A stretch of DNA of 38,160 nucleotides from Bruticola sp004554425 (GCA_958366945.1 CATXCY010000028.1:1-38160); one strand, 5' to 3'; shown: positions 24,414 to 32,828, numbered from the stretch's first letter. Program-made: numbers and translations. Notes: generated by a model from the sequence alone, not told the origin.

Positions 24414-25166
24414 ATGGAAGCTTCAAAAGTTGCCTTATTGATAGTGGGACAAGAAATTTTAAATGGTAGCATAACTGACGCCAATATTGCCCATACGGCT
24501 AAAAAATTTTATGATAAAGGCGTAATTTTAGCTAAAGTCGAAATAGTCCCCGATAAGATAGACGATATAGCTGAAGCTGTAAAAAGGCTCAGCACGACCT
24601 ACGACTACTTAATAACTTCCGGAGGCATAGGGCCTACTCACGACGACGTAACTGTCGAAGGTGTAGCTAAAGCCCTAGGGCAGCAAGTTATTAAGCATAG
24701 CTACCTGGAAACCGTTATCTCCCGCCACTACAAAGGCGCTACCCTTACAGCGGCTCAGAGCCGCATGGCCATGGTTCCTGCCGAAGCTGAGCTTTTGGTC
24801 TCGACTTCTCCCAGCGACGACTACTTCTTGCCTCAAGTTTATGTCAAAAATATTTATCTTTTGCCAGGCTTGCCCAAGTTGTACAGTCACTATTTAGAAC
24901 ACATTATGCCCGTATTTACTGGCGTACCTCTATTGCACGACGAAATTTCCATAAAAGGCATTGAGACTAAGTTGACAGCTGCTTTAAATCGTTCCGTGCA
25001 TAAGTTCCCCCAAGTGCGTTTCGGTTCTTATCCATCCTTTGAACCTGGTCAACCCGATTCTTTTATTGTTAAGATTACTTTTGAGGCTCCTGACGAGGCC
25101 TCTTTGGCTGATTCTAAAGAATTCTTCCTTAAGCAATTGCCTCAGGATTTGAGCGTAATTTCCTAA
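24414..25166 (+). CDS. CinA-like protein, molybdopterin-binding (MoCF) domain only
   Basis: A 250-residue protein with the N-terminal CinA/MoaB fold: ALLIVGQEILNGSITDANIAHTAKKFYDKG and SGGIGPTHDDVTVEGVAKALG. The C-terminal nicotinamide-nucleotide deamidase domain found in full CinA (about 410 residues) is missing. In CinA the N-terminal part is an ADP-ribose pyrophosphatase-type hydrolase acting in NAD recycling; stand-alone forms are common and poorly studied. GAGGTGA precedes the start, 4 bp after the GT39 gene, so it is cotranscribed with it. Confidence 0.88.
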   Translation: MEASKVALLIVGQEILNGSITDANIAHTAKKFYDKGVILAKVEIVPDKIDDIAEAVKRLSTTYDYLITSGGIGPTHDDVTVEGVAKALGQQVIKHSYLETVISRHYKGATLTAAQSRMAMVPAEAELLVSTSPSDDYFLPQVYVKNIYLLPGLPKLYSHYLEHIMPVFTGVPLLHDEISIKGIETKLTAALNRSVHKFPQVRFGSYPSFEPGQPDSFIVKITFEAPDEASLADSKEFFLKQLPQDLSVIS

Positions 25167-25236
25167 AAATCCCAACAAAGGAACACCGCTCTTCACCTAA
25201 AAAGCATCTTTTCTAGTTAAGAATGTGAGGAAAAAA

Positions 25237-25680
25237 ATGCGTAAAATCAGATTACTTTTAGGCGTAGTTTTAACAGCGGCTTTAATTTTGGGTTTATGCT
25301 CTCAAGATGTTTTAGCTGCTAAAAAACAAAAAGAAAAGAAAGACGAACATCCTGTAGCCGTCATAAAAGCTACTGTGGATCGCAACTCTTTTGACAACGA
25401 AACGACCGGCGTAAAGCGTACTTGTACTTTGTGGGTAAAAAATTTAAGTCGCGAGACTCAAAAAGATATCAAAGTTAACATTAAGATTTACGACAACAAA
25501 CGTGAGTTGGAAGATTTAGACAAAACTATCGAAGAGCTCGATCCTGGCGCTAGAGAATTTGTCCACTTTAAGTGGGATGATTATAGCCGCAGCCACAAGC
25601 AAAAGATCAGAATCTGGCTTACTTATACTAACGACGAAGGCAAAGAAGTTACTTTCGAGGCTCCTACTCCCGTTTGGTAG
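25237..25680 (+). CDS. Small secreted protein, Ig-like beta fold predicted
   Basis: A 147-residue protein with a Sec signal peptide (MRKIRLLLGVVLTAALILGLCSQDVLAA, cleavage likely after A28), then a Lys-rich segment and one beta-rich domain (AVIKATVDRNSFDNETTGVKRTCTLWVKNLSRETQKDIKVNIKIYD and on) that resembles a single extracellular beta-sandwich. No lipobox is present. I do not recognise the family. TGAGGA lies just before the ATG at 25237; the GTG at 25225 is part of that site. It is the last gene of the plus-strand series and is followed by a hairpin. Confidence 0.75.
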   Translation: MRKIRLLLGVVLTAALILGLCSQDVLAAKKQKEKKDEHPVAVIKATVDRNSFDNETTGVKRTCTLWVKNLSRETQKDIKVNIKIYDNKRELEDLDKTIEELDPGAREFVHFKWDDYSRSHKQKIRIWLTYTNDEGKEVTFEAPTPVW

Positions 25681-25698
25681 ATAATTTGTCCTAAAGCG

Positions 25699-25735
25699 TT
25701 CAAGCTCTCTTTAGCAAAAGAGCGGTTCGCTTGAA
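25699..25735. terminator. Hairpin between convergent genes
   Basis: TTCAAGC (25699-25705) pairs with GCTTGAA (25729-25735), with an inner GCTCT/AGAGC stem. It sits between the secreted-protein gene and the convergent GT39 gene. T content on both sides is modest, so it is a moderate terminator. Confidence 0.5.
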
Positions 25736-25762
25736 ACTTTGTTATATCAACTCTTTAGTTAA

Positions 25763-27469
25763 TTAGCGACAAGGGCGAAGATCGCGCTTTTCGGAATGAC
25801 GATAAAGGCGCAAGGTCTTCGCTCTTTTATTATGCCATTCTTTAATTTGAGTATAGCCTTGAAAATGTTTATTTTTAAGAACCTCTTCGGCACTGCCACC
25901 TATTTGCAATAGCAAAGAAGATTGAGGTAAAAACTCGTAATTGATAGGCACATAAATATCAATATCCAAAAGGCGCCCATACTTTTCTAAAGCTCTAAGC
26001 AATAATAAATCGGCATCTAGGCCGCGCCCTTGAGCAAACACAACAGCGGTAAAACGCTCTTCTTTGCTTTTGTCGAGCTGCGGCAAAATAATTTTCAAAA
26101 TGCTATCTAAAAAAGCGGCTTCCTCAGTACGCTCAGCTCTTTCTACGGCAGCATTGTTGTTGCGCAGAGTACTTATACGCCAACTGCATCGGTTCAGAGC
26201 TTCATTGACAGGAATTGTGCCTGGAAAATAAATAAGTCCTAATTGCACAAACGACACCAAAGCCAAAGCTATAGCTACGCCGAAACGCCAAAAATGATAT
26301 TGACCTATCCAGGCAAAAGCTAAACATAACCCCATTACTGTGGCTGGAAGCATATATCTAGCTGCCCCTGGCACTCCTAAAATTGCATAAATGGAAGCGG
26401 CTGATAAGCTCATAGCCACAATAAGAAACGCGGTATTTCTTTTAGCAATGTCTGGTTGCTTGAAAGCCCAAAATATTCCCAGCAGGCACCAGGTAAAGTA
26501 AAGCCACCAGCAGTTATTTAAAGCATAAAATAATTGGCGTAAACAAACTAAGCCGGAATAGTTTTGAGCTAAATCGCGACTACTTTTCCAAACAAGTTCT
26601 GACCAAGCGGCCCAATACCACCAACCACTCAAAGACAAAGCAGCCAGCAAGGCGACACTCACACCTAACCACGGTGAAACAAGTTTTTCGCTATTTTCCG
26701 CTTTTTCATTTACTTCTGAAGACGATAATTGTGTTTGCTTAGCAACAACCTCTCGATGTAAATTTAAACTTAGAATTTCCTGGCCTATACGTACAGTAGC
26801 CGTTTCAATTTCGGGAGACTGTGCAATTACTTCACCTTCTTTACAAGTTTCAGACGGAGCTGAAACGAGCATAAAAAGCGCATACGCCCCAAGAGGTAAC
26901 ATATAAAAAATTAATGCCCACTTGGTAAGTAATCCTAGGCCTACACAAATGCCGAAAAGCAAAGCGTACCCCAAACGACGGAAATTTTCTGAAGCTAAAT
27001 AAGTAACTAAAGCTGAGGTTACAAAAAGTGTCTCACCTATTTCTAAAAAGAGACCACGACTATACCAATTGAGCCATAAGTTGCCGCTATTAGCCAAAAG
27101 AGCCAGAACACCGCCCCAAGGGCCCCCTAGCCGACGGCCAAGAGCGTATACAGCATAACCTAATGGAATAAGTAAACAAGCTTGAGCCGTGGCCGCTGCT
27201 TGAGCTGAAAATTGTTGACCATTTACCCAAGCTCCCAAGCAATAGAGCCAACTGCTTAAAGGAGGATAGCCGCTTAAAGGCATAGAGCCACCATTACGGA
27301 AAAATTGCCAATAGTGCCAAGCCTCACGAAAAGTACGTCCCGAATGCTCTCCTAAAAGCAAAATACCATTTTGCAACCAGCTATTAACTGACCAATAAAG
27401 TAAAAGGCCAAAAATTAAAGGGAAACAATACTCATACCAACGCCAGCGGCTATCTTCTCTGTTGCTCAT
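25763..27469 (-). CDS. GT39-family (PMT_2) membrane glycosyltransferase or related polytopic protein
   Basis: A 568-residue protein with about eleven membrane helices. The first extracytoplasmic loop (GEHSGRTFREAWHYWQFFRNGGSMPLSGYPPLSSWLYCLGAW) has the family position of acidic residues and a GYPP block in place of DHPP. A hydrophilic cytoplasmic or periplasmic insert lies at about 205-260 (EGEVIAQSPEIETATVRIGQ onward), and a soluble C-terminal part follows the last helix. It is diverged from the 22.7-kb protein. The start ATG at 27469 has no good ribosome binding site, so it could be off by a few codons. It stands alone, convergent with the secreted-protein gene. Confidence 0.72.
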   Translation of the reverse strand: MSNREDSRWRWYEYCFPLIFGLLLYWSVNSWLQNGILLLGEHSGRTFREAWHYWQFFRNGGSMPLSGYPPLSSWLYCLGAWVNGQQFSAQAAATAQACLLIPLGYAVYALGRRLGGPWGGVLALLANSGNLWLNWYSRGLFLEIGETLFVTSALVTYLASENFRRLGYALLFGICVGLGLLTKWALIFYMLPLGAYALFMLVSAPSETCKEGEVIAQSPEIETATVRIGQEILSLNLHREVVAKQTQLSSSEVNEKAENSEKLVSPWLGVSVALLAALSLSGWWYWAAWSELVWKSSRDLAQNYSGLVCLRQLFYALNNCWWLYFTWCLLGIFWAFKQPDIAKRNTAFLIVAMSLSAASIYAILGVPGAARYMLPATVMGLCLAFAWIGQYHFWRFGVAIALALVSFVQLGLIYFPGTIPVNEALNRCSWRISTLRNNNAAVERAERTEEAAFLDSILKIILPQLDKSKEERFTAVVFAQGRGLDADLLLLRALEKYGRLLDIDIYVPINYEFLPQSSLLLQIGGSAEEVLKNKHFQGYTQIKEWHNKRAKTLRLYRHSEKRDLRPCR

Positions 27470-27651
27470 AAGCTCAAGCTTTTCTCAGCTAATTAAGCCT
27501 CTACCTTTGTTCTTAAACCGACATATCAACGCAAAAATTATGATTTTGACAAGCAAAAATAGATTTTCAAGGAGGTACGGTTGCTTAGCTCAAATTTAGG
27601 ATCTAAAATAATAACTTGAAGCAGAACTAAATTAAAGGGAGTTAAGAATAT

Positions 27652-27889
27652 ATGGCTTCCAAAACGGTCAATTTCAGTGTCCATATGGATACTGAAGTGA
27701 AAAAACAGTGCGAAGAAATTTATGGCCAATTAGGTGTGAACTTAACGACGGCTATCAACGTTTTTTTTGCGGCAGTCTATACGCTCTAAAGGCTTTCCTT
27801 TTGAAGTGAGACTAGACTCTCCCACTCCGGAAATAGTAGAAGATAAACCGGCCCCTTCTCTAAGCGAAAATTATCCTAACTTAGTATAA
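27652..27889 (+). pseudogene. dinJ: DinJ/RelB-family antitoxin gene with a frameshift in a T8 run
   Basis: The first frame reads MASKTVNFSVHMDTEVKKQCEEIYGQLGVNLTTAINVFF and then stops after a short wrong-frame tail. In the next frame, after eight T at 27761-27768, the sequence continues FLRQSIRSKGFPFEVRLDSPTPEI to a stop at 27889. Together they make a complete DinJ/RelB antitoxin of about 79 residues (ribbon-helix-helix start, FPFEVR motif), so one T too many separates the halves. GGGAG precedes the ATG. No toxin gene (RelE, YafQ) is next to it; the neighbour is a minus-strand Sel1 gene. This is a decayed antitoxin, a sequencing error in the homopolymer, or slippage-dependent expression. Confidence 0.82.
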
Positions 27890-27928
27890 AAAAAACAAAG
27901 AAGGCGCTGACAAACAAAGTCGGCGCCT
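27887..27928 (-). terminator. Intrinsic terminator of the Sel1 gene at 27938
   Basis: AGGCGCTGAC (27902-27911) pairs with GTCGGCGCCT (27919-27928) with one mismatch. On the minus strand the stem is followed by TCTTTG and eight T. It is weak on the plus strand. Confidence 0.8.
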
Positions 27929-27937
27929 ATTATGTAG

Positions 27938-28528
27938 CTAAACTAAACTCGTATTGCTTTGAAAGTAATCCTCGAGTTTAACGCAAAGTTTGCCTCGATC
28001 TTCCTTGCTGAGTGTGCCCAAAGCTCTATTTATGTCCGAATCGCTACATTCGTTGGCTTTACTGCGTCGTTGCAGCGAATTACCTAATGAAGCGCCACCA
28101 GCTGTTGCACAAGCAAGAGGCAAGGCCAGAAAAATAGAAATATTTCCGTTTTTTTCTTCTTCAAGTTTGTTATGCAACTTAGTAAGCATAGCTAAAGCGT
28201 CAGCACAACCTTTACAAGCTGCTTTAATATATAAGTCCACAGCTCTGAGACAGTCCCAATCTAGCATATAGAAATTGCCAAGTTCATACATAGCGGCAGG
28301 ATATTCTTCTGCAGACGCTTCTTTATACCACTTAAAAGCGTCTCGTCTGCAGCACTTATTGTTATAATAGTTGCCTGCTTCGTACATGGCATCGACACGT
28401 CCCTGTCGACCGGCTTTTTCGTACCATTGCACAGCCTCGTCTTCACGCCCTAGCTCTTTAAGCTGATTGGCATATTCAAACTGAGCTTGAGCGCTGCCGC
28501 TTTCGGCTCTCTGTCTCATTCCATCCAT
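27938..28528 (-). CDS. Sel1/TPR-like repeat protein with C-terminal hydrophobic segment
   Basis: A 196-residue protein with about three Sel1-like repeats (SAQAQFEYANQLKELGREDEAVQWYEKAGRQGRVDAMYEAGNYY and on) that lack the long GEGV-type loop of the 4-7 kb paralogues. A mildly hydrophobic stretch NISIFLALPLACATAGGASLG follows near residues 128-148, then a polar C-terminus; it may be a membrane contact or buried helix. The start is the ATG at 28528 with AGGGG 9 nt upstream; a TTG at 28537 is rejected. It ends at a strong terminator. The function is unknown. Confidence 0.75.
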   Translation of the reverse strand: MDGMRQRAESGSAQAQFEYANQLKELGREDEAVQWYEKAGRQGRVDAMYEAGNYYNNKCCRRDAFKWYKEASAEEYPAAMYELGNFYMLDWDCLRAVDLYIKAACKGCADALAMLTKLHNKLEEEKNGNISIFLALPLACATAGGASLGNSLQRRSKANECSDSDINRALGTLSKEDRGKLCVKLEDYFQSNTSLV

Positions 28529-28683
28529 TAAAAACAACCCCTAACCGCAAAAATATAAAATTAGATGTGAACATCAAGTTCGCAATTGAAGTCACTCGCG
28601 TAGATATACCACTTTTCTACTGCTTAAGTCTAGACAAGTGCCAAATAAACAAAGAAAACATGCTTCCAAAAATAATCTTACTG

Positions 28684-28698
28684 CCTATTCCGAATAGG
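28684..28698. promoter_or_regulatory. Palindromic operator candidate before sppA
   Basis: CCTATTC-C-GAATAGG is a 15-bp perfect dyad with one central base, lying 11 bp before the -10 box at 28710-28715 and covering the place of the -35 region. A regulator binding here would block or assist RNA polymerase. No matching site was seen elsewhere in the window. Confidence 0.45.
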
Positions 28699-28709
28699 AA
28701 AGCTTAATG

Positions 28710-28715
28710 TATAAT
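28710..28715 (+). promoter_or_regulatory. -10 box (TATAAT) of the sppA promoter
   Basis: A perfect TATAAT, with no consensus -35 at the right distance. Transcription would start near 28722, giving a leader of only about 13 nt before the ATG at 28735, or about 28 nt before a TTG at 28750 that has a better ribosome binding site. Confidence 0.5.
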
Positions 28716-28734
28716 ACAAGGAACAATTTTTTTA

Positions 28735-30000
28735 ATGAAGGTGTATAAATTGGATAATAATATGCAATTAAATACAGAACAAGCCACCGAAGCAGTGGCT
28801 GTCCAAACTTGCGCCACAGAGCCGCAACTGCGTCAAGCAAGTAACAATTCAAAAAATGGCAAAGGGTGTTATATAGCCGTAATTGTAGTGCTAGTTCTAA
28901 TTATTTTAGGTATGGTAGGATCTATTGTTGGACTTACTTGCTTTGCCATAGCATGTGGTAGCGAATCTACTCCGGAAGATAAATCAGACGCTGCCAACTA
29001 CCAACTTTATGTTATTGACGAAGTTTCTGCCGACGGCAAAACAGCTTCTAAAAGCGACAAATTAACCAAAACAGCCTTGAGCGATTCTACACAAAAAAGC
29101 GGCAGCATTTTCGTATTGCCTATTTACGGTACAATCGTTTCCGGCGATTGGACAGGCAGCAGCCAAAGTGGCTATGTTACTTCCGAAGACGTTACTTATG
29201 CTTTGAAATATATTTCCAGTCAAAAAAATGTAAAAGCTTTAATTCTCGACATAAATTCTCCCGGCGGCAGTGTTACTGCTTCTGATAATATTTATCACGA
29301 GATTATGCAATTTAAAAAAGACAACAATATTCCCGTAATTGCTATGTTCGAGGGAACAGCTTGCTCCGGCGGCTATTATTCAGCTATGGCTGCCGACTAT
29401 ATCATGGCCTTACCTACAACTTGGACCGGCTCTATAGGCGTAATTATGGAAGTGCCCGAAATCAGCAAATTGATGGGTAAAGTAGGTGTAAATGTCAACA
29501 CTATTACTTCTTTAAATGCCAACGGTGGAGCTTCATTTAAAGATATCGGCTCTACCTATCGCCAAATGCGCCCTGAGGAGCGCCAATTGTTGCAAACATT
29601 GGTTACCCAAAGTTGGAACAGATTTACCGATATCGTAGCCCAAGGACGCAAAGGCAAACTCACTAAAGATCAGGTTAAAAAATTGGCTGACGGACGTATT
29701 TACAGTAGCGAGCAAGCGCTGAAACATAAGTTGATCGACCAGATCGGTTATCGCCAAGATCTTTACAAAAAAGCTCGCACTATGGCCAAAGCTCCTCAAG
29801 CTCCTGTAATATGCGTTGCTAGCAAAACTTCATTTTGGGATGATTTAGGCAGCGTTTCCTCTAGTTTGCACAACTTATCTAAGTTTAGCTATGCCCCTTG
29901 GAAAGCCGCTTTGGGCTCCAACGCTCAGCCCATTTCTTCGCCTCAGAGCAATTGTCAGCCTATGTATATTTTGCCTTCTGAATTAACTGAGCGACAGTAA
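28735..30000 (+). CDS. sppA: Signal peptide peptidase SppA-type serine protease
   Basis: A 421-residue membrane-bound protease (family S49) that degrades leftover signal peptides and some membrane proteins. One membrane helix lies at about 46-74 after a cytoplasmic N-terminus of 45 residues. The protease core has LILDINSPGGSVTASD, the nucleophile S211 in GTACSGGYYSAM and the likely base K269 in ASFKDIGS, as in the single-domain Bacillus form. The C-terminal 60 residues (after about 360) are low-complexity and not conserved. Start: ATG 28735 is used, though AAGGTG just before a TTG at 28750 makes that a serious alternative. It is followed at once by an ABC transporter. Confidence 0.92.
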   Translation: MKVYKLDNNMQLNTEQATEAVAVQTCATEPQLRQASNNSKNGKGCYIAVIVVLVLIILGMVGSIVGLTCFAIACGSESTPEDKSDAANYQLYVIDEVSADGKTASKSDKLTKTALSDSTQKSGSIFVLPIYGTIVSGDWTGSSQSGYVTSEDVTYALKYISSQKNVKALILDINSPGGSVTASDNIYHEIMQFKKDNNIPVIAMFEGTACSGGYYSAMAADYIMALPTTWTGSIGVIMEVPEISKLMGKVGVNVNTITSLNANGGASFKDIGSTYRQMRPEERQLLQTLVTQSWNRFTDIVAQGRKGKLTKDQVKKLADGRIYSSEQALKHKLIDQIGYRQDLYKKARTMAKAPQAPVICVASKTSFWDDLGSVSSSLHNLSKFSYAPWKAALGSNAQPISSPQSNCQPMYILPSELTERQ

Positions 30001-30003
30001 AAA

Positions 30004-30753
30004 ATGAGCTTAAAGCCGGAAACTACCCAATTTAGCAAAAGAGAAGATGTAGTCAATTGCTCTGACGTATGTTTTACTTACGCCTCAGGCCACCGTTTAG
30101 GTGCTGCATCTTCCGACAGCCCACGCTTTTGCTTACAAGGTCTAAATTTGCAAGTAAAAGCCGATGAGTTTGTTTTGTTGCAAGGAGCTTCCGGCTCCGG
30201 CAAGACTACATTACTTAAAATTCTAGGCGGACTAATAAAACCAGAGCGCGGCAAAGTTTATATAAATGGCTCTCTAATTAGTTCTATGAGCGAAGTTCAG
30301 AGAGCCCGCTTTAGGCAACAAAACATAGGCTTTATCTTCCAAGAAGCAAATTTAGACCACCAACGTACTGTTTGGCAAAACATTATGTTGCCTCTTTACT
30401 TTGGCCGCCAATCTTTAGAAAAAGGTAGCCGCAAAGCTCTAGAATTGTTAAGCATTCTAGGCATGAGTTCTTACAAAGATACTAAGGCGGCCTGCCTTTC
30501 TGGCGGCCAAAAGCAAAGAGTAGCTGTAATAAGAGCCTTGCTTAATGAGCCAGTTTTGCTTCTAGCCGACGAACCCATGGCCCATTTAGATTTGCCAAAC
30601 AGTCAGATTTTATTAAAAACGCTTCGGAAGATGCAGCAAGTGTCGCCTGTGGCCATAGTTATGACCGCTCACTATTTGCCCGAAGCTGATTTTGAGCCAG
30701 ATCGCCTCGTCGATATTACCTCTTTGCAAACACCTTTATCCGGAAAAATTTAA
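30004..30753 (+). CDS. ABC transporter ATP-binding protein (LolD/MacB type)
   Basis: A 249-residue ATPase with Walker A GASGSGKTTLLK at about 61-72, Q-loop FIFQEANL at about 110-117, signature LSGGQKQR at about 165-172 and Walker B LLLADEP at about 185-191. The form is that of the LolD/MacB/FtsE class, which drives extracytoplasmic work rather than solute import. It starts 3 bp after the sppA stop and is followed 4 bp later by its FtsX-type permease, so the three are an operon. The substrate (lipoprotein release, antimicrobial peptide, or cell-wall signalling) is not determined. Confidence 0.93.
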   Translation: MSLKPETTQFSKREDVVNCSDVCFTYASGHRLGAASSDSPRFCLQGLNLQVKADEFVLLQGASGSGKTTLLKILGGLIKPERGKVYINGSLISSMSEVQRARFRQQNIGFIFQEANLDHQRTVWQNIMLPLYFGRQSLEKGSRKALELLSILGMSSYKDTKAACLSGGQKQRVAVIRALLNEPVLLLADEPMAHLDLPNSQILLKTLRKMQQVSPVAIVMTAHYLPEADFEPDRLVDITSLQTPLSGKI

Positions 30754-30757
30754 AGTC

Positions 30758-32059
30758 ATGTTATTTTCCCGTTTAGTTCGCTTGGCTCTGGGGGAATTGG
30801 GAGATTCTCCTTTTAGTAAATTCAGCTCCATCTTTTGTCTAACTTTTGTATCAGCTTCCGCTTTAATATTGCTGGGTGTCTCTTTCGGCTTAGAAGACAT
30901 AGTCCAAAAACGCTTAGTGGGAGATTTGCCCAATTATATACGAGTGGAGGCCGATCGCTTCAGTTTAGGCCCTCTAAGCATAGACAATTGTTTAGGTGAG
31001 CAGAATTTGCAAGATTTGCGCCAAGCCAATGGCGTTAAGGCCGTTTATCGCTTAGCCAGGCTAGAACGTCCAGCTTCTATAAAAGCTTCTTATGCTGGGC
31101 AAAGTTTTGTCAGTGATATTTTAGTTGACGCCGTCGATAGAGATTTTATCGCTCAATTTACCGAAACAACTCCAAGTACAAGTTTTACTTCTCATTCTGA
31201 TAGTGGCCCTGAGCTTGAGACAGGCGCTTCTACACTTTCTACTCAAATTAACGGCAGAAAAGAAGTAGAATGCCTACTCTCTTCGGCAGTAGTTGATACC
31301 TTGCTTTCTGGTGTCAGCATCCATACTGATTTACCTAATTTGAGTGCTCAAGCCCTAATTGGCCGCCATTTTACTCTAGAAATAGGACGCAGTACTTTTT
31401 CAGTTGACTCTCAAACAAAAGCTAATTTGCGTTGTCAAATAGTTGGCATTTCACCTTTGGTAGGTGTGAGCGGTCCCAATATTCCTTACGATCTGGCCCA
31501 ACAATTAAGCGCCGAGCCTTTAAAATGCCAAGCAGCCTTAGTTTATGTAGAAGATAGTGCTAAAATTCCCCTTTTTTTGCAAGAACTAGAAAAAATGCGT
31601 CTTAAAGCTCCGGGAGTAGAATTGGCGCAGCAAGCTTCGCAAGCTCTTGCTTGGATTCGCTTGGGTATTGCCATATTCTGTATTTTATTGAGTTGTTGCG
31701 CCGGTTTTACTTTATACTCTAACTTAAATTTAGAAATAAAAAACCACAGTCGCAAATTGGCCCTTTATAGAGCTTTAGGAGCTGCTCCAAGCGATATTGG
31801 CAAAATTTATCTCGTTCGCAGCTTAGCTACGGGAGTGACTGGTGCTTTTTTAGGCCTAATTTTTGGCTGTTTAGGTGGCAACCTTATCAATAAAATTTGT
31901 GCTTTCTACAGCTTTTTAAGTAGTGAAGCAATATTTGTTCCCACTAGAAATTGTCTATTGATAGTTTTTTGTTTTACTATCCTGGCTGCTATACTTTTCT
32001 GCCTATTTCCTATCTATAAAGGCTGCAGATTTGGCTTTGAAAACTCGGCAAATGACTAA
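30758..32059 (+). CDS. FtsX-like (MacB/LolE-type) ABC permease
   Basis: A 433-residue permease with the type VII layout: one membrane helix near the N-terminus (FCLTFVSASALILLGVSFGL), a large extracytoplasmic domain of about 250 residues, then three helices at the C-terminus (WIRLGIAIFCILLSCCAGFTLY, ATGVTGAFLGLIFGCLGGNLI, NCLLIVFCFTILAAILFCLF). The cytoplasmic coupling region contains KLALYRALGAAPSDIGKIYLVRSL. The ATG at 30758, 4 bp after the ATPase stop, is chosen; the frame extends back to 30692 inside that gene. Together with the ATPase it forms a complete half transporter that would dimerise or pair. Confidence 0.85.
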   Translation: MLFSRLVRLALGELGDSPFSKFSSIFCLTFVSASALILLGVSFGLEDIVQKRLVGDLPNYIRVEADRFSLGPLSIDNCLGEQNLQDLRQANGVKAVYRLARLERPASIKASYAGQSFVSDILVDAVDRDFIAQFTETTPSTSFTSHSDSGPELETGASTLSTQINGRKEVECLLSSAVVDTLLSGVSIHTDLPNLSAQALIGRHFTLEIGRSTFSVDSQTKANLRCQIVGISPLVGVSGPNIPYDLAQQLSAEPLKCQAALVYVEDSAKIPLFLQELEKMRLKAPGVELAQQASQALAWIRLGIAIFCILLSCCAGFTLYSNLNLEIKNHSRKLALYRALGAAPSDIGKIYLVRSLATGVTGAFLGLIFGCLGGNLINKICAFYSFLSSEAIFVPTRNCLLIVFCFTILAAILFCLFPIYKGCRFGFENSAND

Positions 32060-32294
32060 AAATAGCTTAACAATCTCTTTTTGTCAGTGCAAGGTGGGCA
32101 GGGCATCACTGCCTATTAGCGAAAGTTTAGGGCCAACTGTACCGCAGGACACGGGAACAGTATAAAATATTATGCTTGCCCCGATCGGCTTCACCTTTCT
32201 GCTAGGGCTTTACAGCGATCGCAAGGCAAGAATATTCTGCATTGCTAAAAAGTTGCAGAAGTCCAACTCATTTATGCAAGAGGTACCTTAAAAG
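32060..32294 (+). promoter_or_regulatory. Structured leader before the YtxH-like gene
   Basis: This 235-bp gap has more pairing than expected. CTTGCC (32175-32180) pairs with GGCAAG (32225-32230) and the stem continues inward with CGATCG on both sides and outward with AATATT. AAGGTG and GGGCA near 32088-32097 can instead pair with CACCTT and TGCCC downstream, giving alternative folds, and there is a possible TATAAAAT box near 32161. I do not recognise it as a named riboswitch, 6S RNA, SRP RNA or tmRNA. Confidence 0.35.
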
Positions 32295-32672
32295 ATGAGC
32301 AAAAATAACGATGGAATAGGCTTTTTGATTGGTTTGCTGGCCGGTACGGCTATAGGTGTATCTGTCGGTATGATTTTAGCTCCTCGCTCCGGCCAAGAGA
32401 GTCGCCAAATGCTCAATGATAAGTTTGAAACTTACCGTCGCAGAGCTGCCGAAGCTGCCGACGAACTGAGGGCCAGTACCTCCGAAGCTATTGCTAAAGG
32501 CAAACGTTATTGTGACAGTGTGCGTGAACATTACGCTCAAGTAAAAGCTGAGCGCACCGTTGCCCTTTCCCAACCGGAAAGCGCCGAGATTACTCAGCCT
32601 TTAGACGAAGATAATATCCCAGATTCTGAAAGTTCCGCTGCAGTTCAGGATCAAGATTCGCAACAAGCTTAA
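32295..32672 (+). CDS. YtxH-like protein
   Basis: A 125-residue protein with one N-terminal glycine-rich membrane helix (GFLIGLLAGTAIGVSVGMILAPRSGQESR), the hallmark of the YtxH/gas-vesicle-like family, followed by a helical, charged region and a Ser/Asp/Gln-rich tail. Related proteins are stress-associated membrane proteins of unknown mechanism. AGAGGTA lies 9 nt upstream of the start. It precedes a STAS gene, consistent with a general-stress or sigma-factor setting, though that is inference. Confidence 0.82.
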   Translation: MSKNNDGIGFLIGLLAGTAIGVSVGMILAPRSGQESRQMLNDKFETYRRRAAEAADELRASTSEAIAKGKRYCDSVREHYAQVKAERTVALSQPESAEITQPLDEDNIPDSESSAAVQDQDSQQA

Positions 32673-32690
32673 TTTTTTTCATCTTAAGTA

Positions 32691-32828
32691 CCGTGAGGCA
32701 CACGGAAATCCACGCTTGGGGAGAGCATACAAGACGTTTTTTTCGTTCTTACTCGAGAAGAGTGCTCGACGAACCAAGAATCCCCTATCCTTTCTATAAA
32801 GTTTGGGGAGTGTCAAAGTCACTACAAT
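32691..32828 (+). promoter_or_regulatory. Folded leader before the STAS gene
   Basis: The first hairpin is CCGTG/CACGG (32691-32705). A larger branched fold follows: CTTGG (32715-32719) with CCAAG (32774-32778), GAGCA with TGCTC, and AAGACG/CGTTCTT around seven T. CCCC at 32782-32785 can pair with GGGG upstream (32718-32721) or downstream (32805-32808), so two alternative structures are possible just before the gene. No known family is recognised. Confidence 0.35.

Noticed and set aside
32060..32294. 6S RNA, SRP RNA, tmRNA, or a cobalamin/FMN/TPP riboswitch
   Set aside because: None of the conserved core words of these RNAs could be found, only general pairing potential; left as an unnamed structured leader.
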